A stretch of DNA of 30,233 nucleotides from Gnetum montanum. Its lineage: Eukaryota > Streptophyta > Gnetopsida > Gnetales > Gnetaceae. The stretch lies in contig MNCI01004869.1 in the NCBI GenBank assembly GCA_015680685.1, positions 32,326-62,558 of the forward strand, in the 5' to 3' direction. Shown in pieces: positions 10,820 through 21,330 of the stretch (positions are counted from its first letter, which is position 1; the number at the start of each line of letters is the position of its first letter). The notes below the pieces were generated by a model that saw nothing but the letters and a program-made list of their open reading frames with translations, was not told where the DNA came from and did no database searches. Both the position numbers and the translations under genes were made by a program.

Positions 10820-11333
10820 TACCAAACGTTAAGCAACTCTAGGTTACCAAGTGCTACATGTATGCTCAAAGTGGCCGTGCTTGTGTTCATTAAAAACTAG
10901 AAATTAATTGCTTAACTAAAATGCATTAAAGTAAAGTTCATGAAAGAAAAGCACATAAATATTAAATACATCAAGGAAACATTAATCTATTCTTAGTGCT
11001 ACATGGATGATCAAAAGGGCTCGTCTTTGTTTCTACCACAATGTTGTGCTCAAGTACATTAGTGTTCAAACAAAGATCTATACACATGTAGACTCCTGTT
11101 GTGGGCACTTGGAAAATATTCTAACTCTGGAGAAAACAAACTATAAGAGTTTGCTATACTATAGAAAAAACTATATGAAAATCATGAGCCCAAGTGCTAT
11201 ATTCATAGGTTGGCATATACCCCACGATATCAAATATTTGACATCACATCTTGGGATCCAATATCAGGCATCCGATATCGAGGTTTCAATATTGAATACT
11301 CAATATCGGAGTATATCAAAACATGATTCATCA
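10820..11333 (-). repeat. Right LTR of element B, missing its first 350 bp
   Basis: Homology to the left LTR begins at accaaacgtt (10821, matching 9042) and runs to the terminus ttcatca at 11333. The first 350 or so bases of the LTR are replaced by internal sequence, joined at a tiny overlap (tt/accaaac). Near the terminus it carries several GATATC/AATATC motifs (11227-11310), also found as GATATC in the young LTR at 29102-30159. The long plus-strand frame 11007-11537 crosses this LTR and the copia antisense and is not a gene. Confidence 0.8.
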
Positions 11334-11338
11334 ATAAC
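11334..11338. repeat. Target-site duplication of element B, right copy
   Basis: ataac, identical to 8685-8689, directly after the ttcatca end of element B. Confidence 0.85.
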
Positions 11339-12146
11339 AAATATCAAACTTCATAGTTTTACAAAGATACTGAAAAACTTGTTTCATAAAGGAATTTCTT
11401 TTGTATTAATTTTTTGTTTAAAAATCCTTTATTCATCTATCATTTATCTACTTTCAAATATCATGATATTATATTTTAATATGCTTAATCCTATTATGCA
11501 AAGTGAGATTCTTGGATATATATATATTGCATTTTAATTATCATAGCCAATTTTCATTGTCTTTTTATTAATTCCAAGTTTAGTTACTAAATTTTAAAGC
11601 CATGTTGCTTCATGACTAACTAGGTTCATATCAACTTATTCAACTTCAATAGTAAACTGAGTTACATAAGACTGCAAGTGACTTTTCTATGAAATAGCAC
11701 TACTAAGGAGATTAAACACATACCCATCAATATATTTTATGTTACCTAAGTTTCCACCCATACACATAGCTATGTAAAAAGGATAAATCACTTTGATAAC
11801 AAATATCAAAGTTCATAGTTCACAAAGATATTGAAAAACTTGTTTCACAACAATATAGTTTTGTTTTCCTATATTAAACATATACATGCTAAATTTTTTA
11901 CAAATATGTGTGATATCAAGAGTGGTATTGACGATCACATACATCAATTTGTCAAAATCACTAGCATATGAAATTTTTATGATGAACTCTTTTTCTTTGT
12001 TTATCTATGGGCATTATTTAACTCAGAGTTTCATCCTAGTTTTACCAGGTGTTTTTACACACTTATAATCATGCACATTATATATCTTTAAGATATATTT
12101 CACATATTCTAATTGTTTAATCCAAAAAAAAATTGTATTAACCATG
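11339..12146 (-). pseudogene. Copia RT C-terminal part and RNase H (tandem copy 3)
   Basis: From 12146 downward the minus strand reads IKQLEYVKYILK, then YKCVKTPGKT, then EKEFIIKISYASDFDKLMYV, followed by NTTLDITHICKKFSMYM and KQNYIVVKQVFQYL. These match the copia region between the RT catalytic box and RNase H (SQ.KYI..VL..F......TP, then Y.S.VGSLMYA.....PDI..AV....RFM..P...H...VK...RYL). The RNase H domain follows at about 11840-11345, the third tandem copy of that segment. The RT is cut at 12146 by gypsy element A and continues at 24835. Stops are frequent. Confidence 0.85.
12142..12146. repeat. Target-site duplication of element A, left copy
   Basis: ccatg directly precedes the tgatgagtgg terminus; ctatg follows the other LTR at 24830-24834. 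One mismatch in five fits the age of the element. Confidence 0.7.
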
Positions 12147-13019
12147 TGATGAGTGGCGAGGTACCCCTATGCCCAACCATATGAATCACAAAGCATTCAA
12201 GAGTGATCCAATTGAATTTTGTGGACTTTATATATTCCAATGTACTAGTCTTCTATGAAGTGAGTCATGCCATAAGGTCATTCATTGTCTTTCCAATTAC
12301 ACTTGTGACATATAAAGATATGGTTAAGTGTAATCAAGCTATATGATTTTTATCATTTTATGTCTTATGTTATTTGGTGCTTGGGGAGAGAGAGAGATAA
12401 AGTAATTTAATGAATAATCTAAATTAACTAACTAACTGGTCCTTAACTAGTCCTAACATAAGCATTCGGTCCCAATTTCTATACACGTCCTAAACCCATG
12501 TATCCATTGCTAGGTTACCAAGCACTATGCTACTAGGTGCACCAAGCAATAACGCTGTTGGGATTTCCAAGCGAATATGTGTTACACTTGAAGCAATTGT
12601 ACCTATGTATTTAATTTATCTAGCTTATCTTGCTTAATTAGCTCAATTATTGGAAAACATTAAATAAACAACTAAAGGCATTGAATGCATGAATAAATAT
12701 CTAAACTATCTAGAATGTTACAAGGTTTATCAAGAAGCTCACCTTTATTGTCGTACACACTGTCATGCTCAAGTATAATAATGCTTGAATAAAGATCCGT
12801 GCACTCAATGACTTCTACTATGGGCACTTAGAAAATATTCTAACTTTCAAATGGAAAAACTACAAGAGATTCACTACACTATGACTGATTGATATCATAA
12901 ATGTAGTTGGTAAGCACATATTTATAGGCAAGAATAGACCCTACATCAATAGGGCCTAGTCGATGCATGAAATGATGCATCAATGAGGCCCGGTCAACAT
13001 AGCCACCTATGACTCATTA
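12147..13019 (-). repeat. 3' LTR of element A (873 bp)
   Basis: It begins tgatgagtggcgaggtaccc and ends tgactcatta (ancestral ...tca), the imperfect inverted termini of the family. It aligns end to end with 23977-24829; by eye roughly one in ten positions differs over the first 220 bp, so the insertion is old. An (ag)n run lies near 12388 and a tandem catcaat-type enhancer pair near 12942-12995. Confidence 0.92.
12919..12927 (-). promoter_or_regulatory. TATA box of element A 3' LTR
   Basis: CTATAAATA in minus sense, about 90 bp inside the LTR, preceded (minus sense) by the enhancer-like GAGGCCC/GTCAACAT block. It is conserved in position in the other LTRs of the family. Confidence 0.7.
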
Positions 13020-13028
13020 TACCCCCAT
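13020..13028 (-). promoter_or_regulatory. Polypurine tract of element A
   Basis: Plus-strand tacccccat, that is atgggggta in element sense, directly abuts the 3' LTR. The same tract abuts the young LTR at 30160-30168. Polypurine tracts prime plus-strand DNA synthesis. Confidence 0.75.
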
Positions 13029-13314
13029 AATTAAATGAAATCTCATCCTCAAGTTCTTTACAAAATTGGGAAGGTATGGGATTATTGATTACAAAATTGA
13101 GTACCCAAGTGTACAAACTAACACATTACAAAAATTGCAATGTTCATGACACAAAATTAAACACCATGACATGACTCTTCAAAATTAGATGGCACTTCCT
13201 TTGATGGCATGAAGTCAGTGTAGAATGTCAAAAAATCTTAGGCGATGGTGGCTCTTGAGATTTTGAGGGACCTTCACAAGTTTCAAACATGTGCAGCTAC
13301 TAAGGTGGCTATGG

Positions 13315-16213
13315 TTATCATGTTGCTACTGTGACTTTTGGTAGGAGGTGAAAGAGATTCAAAAATGCTTTCATTTTTTCCTCTTTACTCCTAGGATCAT
13401 GCACTATCCATGCAACTTCACCAATATGGGTAGGAATAGGCACATCCCAAGGATAAGAAATTGCTGGAAATAACTTCTTTGCATTAATGAACCAAGTAGA
13501 GAATTGCTTGCATTCAATATTGAATGTGCTAAATATGTTTTGAAACTCTTTGTAATCATTCATTCTCTTGTCTAGGTTCTGGGTAGTTGATCATTGATTA
13601 GTGAATCATGACCTAAGAACCTCAAGTTTAGCATTTTCTATTTCAAGCTTTTGCTTGGTGTCCTTATAATGCTTGAACTTAGCCTTGTACATTACAGAAG
13701 AGTTGGCCACTTGTTTCTCAATTTCTAACCAAGGTCATCTGGTAGTCTACATCACCAAGTTTGCATAGTGAAGATTGGCCAATTTCATATACTCTGTCAT
13801 TTCTTTAATCTATAACTCCTTTAGGTAGATCTCTACTCTATTATAGGCATCTACACCATCGATAATGGGCTGCCATACCTCTCTTCCTTATTGGAGTTAC
13901 TAAGGACTTTGTTTACTTTTAACTTAGCCATTTGAATGTGCTCCTTATTCACTTCCTTCTGTAGACCAACTTGGTCTCTATAGTAATTCTTAACTCTTTC
14001 AAATTTTAAAGCCTCATTTTTCCAAGTGGCAATCTCAATGGTAGATTTCTAGCATAAGTCTCAAACTTCCTCCATAGATAAATTTCAATTCTCCATAGCC
14101 AATTTCCTTAACTCTGTAATTACCCTAGTGAGCTACTCCTATTATTAATGAATGAATTCTTGCATTTATTATTTTTGTGCATCGACATTATGTAGGTGAT
14201 AGTTTTTAGTGGTTAATGATTCATTTTCTTGGCATATTTGGATCAAGTCCTTCTAAATCGAGTAGGCTTTTTCTTTAGCTACGGACTGGTTGAAGATGGT
14301 TGTCACCATTTCCTCCTCAGCTTATTTTAATTGTTCCTAAAGCTACTGAAAAGCTTTATCTTTGGTTACTGTGAGGCTAAGGACCATAGGATCATTAAAA
14401 TGGGCATGCAATCCAAAAACTTCTACAATTAAGCATTGGTTTTGTACTTGTGCCATTTCAAGTTGCTCTTCTAAGATGATGCATTTGCCCTTTGCTTCTA
14501 GTAGCTCCAAATGGATCATAGTAATGTTGTCCAGAAAATCGATATCTAGAATTGGTTACCTAGTCCCCACTAGTCGGTCTAGCAACTCTTCATGCTAGGC
14601 TACACTCAATCTTCTACTAACTATGCCTATGGATGTCTATACATCTTGAAGTGCAGATATGTCTAGTATAGACACCATAGGTGCTTTAAGCACTTTTTTG
14701 ATTTAGTTAGCAACAACTTTAATAGTGGTCTCTTGCCGTTAGTGCTTCATCACCAATATAGTTGCCCCCTCGCCCTCCTCCAATAGCACTGAAAAGAAGG
14801 TGGCATTTCTAGAGATTTCTGAGAATAAATGATGTTGAGATAGAGACACCATCACCTCTCAGGTACTAGGATTCAATCTTGTGGGCAACTACATTCATTG
14901 GATAGAGAATATTGATTCACCTCTTTCCATTTGGCTAATTATTTGAGCCACATAATTAAGGTGACTCATCATGAGTCTATATATAGATGGGTACACATCA
15001 CTCATTCCTACATGCTACTCCTACTCATGCAAGAGCTACTCTCAAATTTCATGTAAGCATTCAATGGCCATGTGGGCCTTTGGCATTGTTTCTTGAGTAG
15101 GTGGTGGAGGTGGCAGTTGCTTCTCCCCTTCTTTAGACATGGTAGGTATCTTATCCTTCATCATTTCATACCATGAGACAATGAGAGTATGTCTAATCAT
15201 TTACATAGTAGATGATCCCTACCCTTTTGCAAAGTTTTAGGATGAGGCATGGAAAAGATAAGGTTTTTCTTCCATGTTCATTTTCTTTGAAGCACTTTTC
15301 AATCTCTAAATAGATTAATTGTAGAAGTTTCACCAAAAATTTCTCACTTAGAGTAATGCATGCTTGGGCAAAATAGGCAATCACCTTACTAAGCCTCACC
15401 CTTGGATTGAGGTGATAGGCCACCATCTTAAAGTATACATGTTCCACCAATGTGAGCATGCCGAATTCCTTACATGCTCTCTTGTAACACTATTGGGTCC
15501 ACTTATTTTTGGCCTTAGGATCAGCTTGTGTTAATAACTTTGCCAATTGTATCCCTATGTTAGGAAACCCAAGAACTTGTGTAATAACATCAACTAAGTA
15601 GGACACCTGAATGTCTTTGATCTTCACTGTGAATCCTACCCTTCTATTATTCCAAAAGAGGTACATCTCTTTCATGTACCACTCCCCAATAGAAGTGATG
15701 ATTGGCCACATAGGAGAGGTTTGCAATTGTGTTCTCACTTCTACTAGATCATATTCTAGAAATGGCCCAAAGTTTAGTTCCTAAAGAACTAAGCATTGGA
15801 TTTCACAGGGCCTGATGGTGTTAAGGTAGGCTTGTGTTAGTGTGACTTCCAACCTTAGTATGGGTCCTCAAGCTTCCCCACACTACAATTATTCTATTTC
15901 AACTTCTTCTTCAAGAATCTATTAGATAGATTCCACTTTGGGCTCCTCTCAAAGAGGTCCTATTGCATGGGTTGCTTTTAGTTGTTCTTAGGGCTATTCT
16001 TGTTGGCCCCTTCCAACCCTAGGTCATTTCTCCCTTGGTTATGATGGTTCTTCCTCCTATAGTCATTTCAATCTTGGCACCATCTGTAATCAAAACATGA
16101 CCATAGTTTAGCAATTGTTGTGTAACATGAAACAATTTGAAGTTCCTTCTCTCCTTGGGATAGTTACACTTGGCTAAGTTGTCATTATGGTTGATGTAAT
16201 CAATTTTAATCAT
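13315..16213 (-). pseudogene. Extra ORF downstream of pol (env position), decayed
   Basis: The minus strand carries an ORF of very roughly 960 codons after integrase, in the place of the Athila env-like gene. It may start at the Met at 16213 (MIKIDYINHNDNLAK). A conserved-looking domain follows at 15738-15193: SIGEWYMKEMYLFW, RVGFTVKIKDIQVSYLVD, HLNPRVRLSKV and LSFPCLILKLCKRVGI. This layout resembles the putative plant transposon protein domain (Transposase_32 type), which is only a tentative match. Then comes a PPPPP run near 15100, and a Glu/Lys/Gln-rich coiled coil (about 14550-13600), ending with the piece at 13563-13318. Frames differ among segments and stops are present. No clear signal peptide or membrane anchor is seen, so an envelope function is not supported. 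Confidence 0.6.
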
Positions 16214-16529
16214 TATTTTATTTGTATTTTAATGTTAATAAGTCATTCTAGAGGGTGTTGGAAGGGTTAACTCTCAAGAATTGATGATTTCATATGGTTG
16301 TATTCATTATCTCCTTTGGGGAAGTCAAATTTTTTTAAAAAATTTTATCAAAAACCTTAAGGTTTGTGACTCCCATGATCAAAAGCTTACCTTCGATAGT
16401 TGTAGGATCAAAGAATGAAGTGATTTGAACAAATGGTTGGTAAGTTAGGGGCTCTAGAAGGTTTTGGGCTTTGAAAAATGGCAAAATCTCCCCTTGTGTT
16501 ATTAAGTAAATGTTAAAAAATTACAAAGT

Positions 16530-16640
16530 CTTGGCTATATTTATAGAATTTTTGGCTTGCGTCGATTAGGCCTAGTTGATAGGGTTGGCTACATCCATGA
16601 GGCCCAGTCAACATGGTTGTTGACCATTGTTGACTTAGTC
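16530..16640 (-). promoter_or_regulatory. Internal copy of the LTR promoter core
   Basis: tatttatag at 16538-16546 (CTATAAATA in element sense) is followed on the plus strand by an aggcctagttgat block and then catccatgaggcccagtcaa from 16592. The 3' LTR has tatttatag at 12919, gggcctagtcgat, and catcaatgaggcccggtcaa from 12978. The last block matches at about 22 of 25 positions, and its spacing from the TATA box is 54 against 59 bp. Homology fades on the transcribed side of the TATA box. Orientation is right to drive the extra ORF, whose candidate start lies about 330 bp downstream. Alternatively it is a leftover fragment of an older LTR. Confidence 0.6.
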
Positions 16641-16854
16641 AAACTTACAAAATACAAGAAATTTTTGAGTGAAATTGGGATCAAATCAAAGCCTAAAAGT
16701 CCATGAACATATTGAGAATAGTAGAAGAAGGTTTTGAAGCTCAAAAAATTTAGAAAATTGAGAAAATGTTTTGGAGAATGAATTTTATAAAGTTTTTAAG
16801 GAGCATAGAGGGGAATACATAATAGAATATGTGAAAGATAGGATTGTAGCAATG

Positions 16855-17670
16855 TCTAAGGTAAGGGGCTTAACTATCCAAACCAAGATATATGCAAGTG
16901 GTCCTCCCCATAGCAGGCACATGCCCTTTTTACCCATGCATAACCTCAACTAAGGAGTTCTTGGGTCCCATAGTTGATTTAATGATCATAAAAAGTTAAG
17001 GACCAACCTGGAAGAATCTATCCAATAATTCCAACACATCAAACTAAGATATCCAACATAACATAGAAACTAGCAGTGAGGTGAGTTGTGGCAACATAGA
17101 GGGATGACAGAGAGGGTGGAATTGAATCCCAAATTGAGGTCATAAGTCCCTTCTAGAGTTTGTGTTTAAAATGACTTGAGAAGATCCATCCTTAGTCTAG
17201 ACCAAAACTAGCCTCTTTCAGTGACTTTGAATCACCACTCCAAGACTAATCCACCTTCCTGAGACACAAGAGTGCTCCCACAAAACAACCACCATTCCAT
17301 AAATAGGAGAAAAGAGAAGTAGGAAGTGAGAGAGGACGGTAGTTAGAGGGGACCTTCAAGCATAGGTAACAAGTATATCTAGTCCCATAACCAGTTCTTG
17401 TAGCATGTTTATTTGTCTAAGGATTGTGCTTTGAATTCCCATCATGTTTTTTTGTGTCTTTTTTTTTTGTTTTCTTTTGGATGAGAACCACACCATGCAA
17501 AGAATTTCTTTGATTGCCTATTAGTGGTTGGAATGGAATGGTAAGAAGTCCATGGAAAAAAATAATGCACTCAAGTAAGTAGAAGAGTATAATGAGTATT
17601 GAGTCCCCTTAAAGTCACACATTGTAAAAACTTTTGAATCCTTCCCAATTTTGAAAACTACCAAGGTCAT
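16855..17670 (-). other. Non-coding module shared with element B
   Basis: About 800 bp between integrase and the internal promoter block, matching 10010-10819 of element B along its whole length. Neither strand has a convincing open frame. It includes a T-rich run at 17445-17475, a polypyrimidine tract in one sense and an A/G-rich tract in the other. The role is unknown; it could be a spacer, an intron-like region or an RNA structure of the element. Confidence 0.7.
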
Positions 17671-18119
17671 CAATTGATTAAAAGTTTCATTAATAAAAGG
17701 AACCTCAAACTTCTAGAATGAGGAAAATCATAGAGTTTGTTAAATGGGTGGATGACATGGACTCATTGCCTATTCCATGAAAAATAAATCATGTCATAGT
17801 CATCAAACATCAAAATTCAAAAATAGAAACTTAAAATTGACAATCACAACATTAAGCACAAACCATCATTAGTACATAGCAACAATGGCACTATGGCCTA
17901 TAGAAATGAAGCACTTTTATTAGCAAAAATAATGAAAATTCATACTCAAACCAAATAAATTAAACTATATAAGAAAGTGTAAATTATCCAAGAGAGATTC
18001 AAATGTACTAATGATGGTGCAAAAAAAATGGTGTAAAATGAAAAAAATAACTTGTAAAATCAAAAATTTGTAAAATAAATAACTTGTAAAATCAAAAACA
18101 TGAAAAAGAAGTAGAAAAA
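17671..18119. other. AT-rich stretch after integrase, nothing recognised
   Basis: No coding motif. A short repeat of cttgtaaaatcaaaaa occurs near 18051 and 18082. The minus-strand frame at 17965-18213 overlaps the integrase end in another frame and is not a gene. Confidence 0.5.
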
Positions 18120-18880
18120 CTAAGAAGCCATATGAAAGGTTAGCATGGATGCCCATCTCTCCCACAATTGAGTTGGAAGTAGGAGATTTAAAAAATTGAA
18201 CATGGTTGTACATCCATTGAGGTGGTAGTTTTCTAGGAAAGGTTTCACTTGTTGGATGTTGACCAAATACTTTTTATTTGGGCTCTCAAGTTCATAGATT
18301 AACATGGCCCCAGAGGGAAAGGTTTCATCAATGATATAAGACCCCTTCCACAACATTTGGAACTTTATTTTTTGGGGTACGTGTGTGGGATTCCAATAGA
18401 GAACCTTATCTTCCAATTAAAGTTTTAATTTCCATATTCTTAGTTCATGAAATTTCTTGTTGAATGCCTTATGCACTTCATTCAAAGATACGATTACCAA
18501 TTGATTCTCATCTATTATATTAAGGTTGATCAATCTTTCTCTTTGTGCTAGACTCAGGTTAAGATTCATATTGTAGGCTGTGATGGGGTCCACGAAATCT
18601 ATGCCCCATATGTCAAAGGGCTCCAATGGTTGAATCCACTATCCTCCATGTGTGTAGTCATTCCACCATCTCTTTGATTGCACTCACAAGATTGAACAAA
18701 CCAATGGACATCCCTAAAGATTATAGGCCCATAGTATCTTGCCATCAGAATTTTTATAGCCATGCACCTCCCTACATAGTGACCTTCGTAAGGGCCTTCG
18801 TGAGCATCCTGAAGAACACATAGTTGATCCACATTAGGGACACACCAATGAACTAAGCCATTGATGCACACCTTATAAAG
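18120..18880 (-). pseudogene. Gypsy integrase with catalytic core deleted
   Basis: Integrase joins element cDNA to host DNA. The N-terminal zinc finger is present on the minus strand near 18820-18660: DAHEGPYEGHYVGR, ILMARYYGPIIFRDVHWF, then C-E-C-N (HHCC finger). PFDIWGIDFVDPI near 18620-18580 begins the core and holds the first catalytic Asp. Almost at once the sequence passes to LAQRERL, NIIDENQL and the EDKVLYWNP...LWKGSYIIDETFPSGA tail (18416-18290), the GPY/F-type C-terminal region. The segment with the second Asp and the Glu, usually well over 100 residues, is absent. One stop separates the tail frame. This copy could not integrate on its own. Confidence 0.85.
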
Positions 18881-18989
18881 GTGTTCATTTATTTCAATGA
18901 AATACTTTTCTTGATGAAGAAACTATCATTTTTTCCTAAATTCCAAACCTTGTGGCAACTTCTGGGTGAGAAGGTAAGTAAGGATGTCA

Positions 18990-20460
18990 TCATACCATTT
19001 TTTTTCTATGGGTACTTGATCATTTATTGCTCCTGTAAAGAGGAGTTCATCTAAAAATTGATCAGAGAGTGAACTCTCCTCCTCTTTGTTATCCCATCTT
19101 AACTAACAAATATGGTCAGTGACCACATTCTCAGTTCCTTTTCAATCTACCATTGTGGGATTAAATTCCTATAAGATCACAAGCCACCATATGATATGGG
19201 GGCTTGCCATTAGCTTATTCATCAAGAAGCAAATAGCACTATGATTTGTGTGCACAAATAATTTATAACCAAGCACATAGTGCCTGAACTTATTAAGAGC
19301 ATACACCATTGCCATTAGTTCTTTCTCAGTTGTGGTGTAATTTAATTATGCATCCACAATGCTTTGGCTTGCATACTGAATGTAATATGGATGTTTCTTA
19401 TCATCCAACTATGTAAGCACAACTCCCAAGGCATAATTAGATGCATCTGTCATGATGTGGAATGGTTTGGACCAGTCTAGTGCTTGTAGAATTGGAATTT
19501 CTATATGAGTTTATCCTTCAACTATTGGAATGCATGTTCACACTCCTTGGTCTAAAAAAATGATGCATCTTTCTTTGTAAGCTCAACTAATAGATTTGCA
19601 GTCTTAGAGAAATTCTCTATGAATTGCCAATAGTAGCCAATGTGTCCAAGGAATGATTGAACATCTTTAACTATCTTTGGTTGGCATGTTATTTCTTGGA
19701 TGACCCTTATCTTCTCTGAGTCTATCTCAATCCATTTTTCTGAAATTCAATGCCCCAATATAATGCCTTCTTGGACCATTAGATGGCTTTTTTACTAATT
19801 GAGCCTAAGGTTTTTTTTAATACATCTTTTTAATACTTACTCAAGGTGATCTAGGGCTTGGTCAAATGTAGTCCCATAGGTAGAAAAATCATCCATAAAT
19901 ACTTCTACCCCACTACTAATCCACTACTAAAAAATACTAAGGACCATGCATTGAAATGTTATAGGGGCATTACACAAACCAAATGACATCTTACAATATG
20001 CAAAAGTCCCCTAAGGACTTGTGAATGTTGTCTTGTCTTGATCTTTTGGTGTAATTTGGATTTGGTAATAGCCACTATAACCATCTAAGAAGCTATAATA
20101 GCAATGCCTAGATATGGTGTCCAACACCTGATCCACAAATGACAATGGGAAATGATCTTTAAAGATTGCCATATTCAATAGCTTGAAGTCAATACAAACC
20201 CACCACTTACCACTTTATTTGGCATAACTACGAGTGGGCTAACCCACTCACTATCCATGATGGAATAGGTGAACCCCACCTTGAGGAGTTGTTCTATTTT
20301 CTCCTTGATGATCTATTTCAATTTGGGATTCATCCATCTCTACAGCTACCTTCTTGGATCCATGGCTAGGTTGATGTAAATGCGATGTTAGCATATCTAT
20401 TGGTCCTTTTCTATAAGTTCAAGATATGACCAATAAAAGGCTATTAGACACTTTTTGATG
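18990..20460 (-). pseudogene. Gypsy reverse transcriptase and RNase H
   Basis: The minus strand reads the RT palm: WWVCIDFKLLNMAIFKDHFP, SFLDGYSGYYQI (first catalytic Asp, about 20080), KTTFTSP, GTFAYCKMSFGLCNAPITFQ, then VEVFMDDFSTYGTT near 19910-19870 (the catalytic DD). RNase H follows from about 19440 to 18990, with NYTTTEKELMAMVYALNKF, GYKLFVHTNHSA, EFNPTMVD, KGTENVVTDHI and a Ser/Glu-rich linker. This is the pol order of Ty3/gypsy with a single RNase H; the motif wording is closest to the Athila group as I know it. In-frame stops (for example in TSP*GTF and SIF*) disable it. Confidence 0.9.
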
Positions 20461-20869
20461 ACCTACAATAGCTTATCTTTTTATTCAGGATTAAGATTTG
20501 CATTGATTATGACTAGCTTACCATTGTTCAAAAATGCGTATTCCATGCTGGCTAGCAAAGTTTTTAACCCTAGGGGCTCCTATTTGAAATTTTTAGGTAT
20601 TTCCAACTCTCCCCAACATGTATCATCATTTTATTCATTAGAGAGTTGGTAATGAACTTGCTCAAGTTTATCCATTCCATTGACATAAGCACATGCTAGG
20701 CTCTTAGGAGGTTCCATGCATAGTGTGTTGCTGTCAGAGTCAGATATTAGCCACTAGATGTACTCATATTTTGTGGCTACGATGTACAAGAATCTTTGAA
20801 TATCTTGTTCATGTTCACATTGATCTCATGCTTTAATGAATGAACTTTTGATGGATTAGATCTTTTGCA

Positions 20870-21330
20870 CACAATTGCATCCATTATCATTGTACATGAT
20901 TCATGAAACAAGCTTCTTCTCTAAACATCCAAATTCATTTTTCTTGAAGATTTCCAAGAAGAGGAGGTTCCTTATACCCATACATGCATCTACTGTGCTT
21001 AACCAAGCCCTTCCCATAACGATGGGGAACATACCTTTACAATTTTCAACCTTAATCACTAGAAAATCAACAAGGTAGGACCACCCACAAACTATGGTCA
21101 TAACGTCCTTCACTAATCCTAAAGAACTAATAATTGATTGGTCTACTAATTCTAAATGAATTCTACTCTTCTTGAGAGGTGGTAGGTTCCAGGCTTTGTA
21201 CATGTCATGAAAGATGACATTAACATCAGAACCAGAATCAAGAAGAGCCTTGCATGGCTCATGTCTAGTAATCTATAAGCAAATGAGAGGACTTCCTAAG
21301 TTAGATCTTTTTGTGGGAAGATTGCTAGAC
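20870..21330 (-). pseudogene. Gypsy aspartic protease
   Basis: It would cleave the Gag-Pol polyprotein. The minus strand reads CKALLDSGSDVNVIF near 21255-21215, with the catalytic D-S-G at 21231-21239. LPPLKKSRIHLELVDQS, SLGLVKDV and, further on, MGRAWLSTVDACM follow, the last equivalent to the ILGRPWL-type flap end of retropepsins. The D-S-G and hydrophobic framework are kept, making this one of the better preserved parts; the frame is open from 21203 to 20901. It is continuous with the Gln/Pro/Tyr-rich end of gag upstream. Confidence 0.85.

Larger units (their letters stand above)
8690..11333 (-). mobile_element. Gypsy element B, internally deleted
   Basis: A 2.6-kb Ty3/gypsy derivative bounded by tgatgagtgg at the left, ttcatca at the right, and perfect ATAAC target duplications. 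It consists of most of one LTR (8690 to about 9489), a non-coding internal remnant (about 9490-10819) that matches element A near 13090-13150 and 16855-17670, and the second part of another LTR (about 10820-11333). All coding sequence is gone. Orientation is taken as minus from homology to element A. Confidence 0.85.

Noticed and set aside
11007-11537. Longest open frame of the window, 176 codons, plus strand
   Set aside because: It runs through the right LTR of element B and then the antisense of the copia RNase H copy, crossing a transposon boundary.
14362-14598. Plus-strand frame with Ser/Cys-rich sequence
   Set aside because: Antisense of the coiled-coil part of the extra ORF.
13315-16213. 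Calling the extra ORF an envelope gene
   Set aside because: No signal peptide, transmembrane segment or cleavage site could be seen; only its position suggests it.
18626-18823. Plus-strand frame of 65 codons
   Set aside because: Antisense of the integrase zinc finger on the minus strand.
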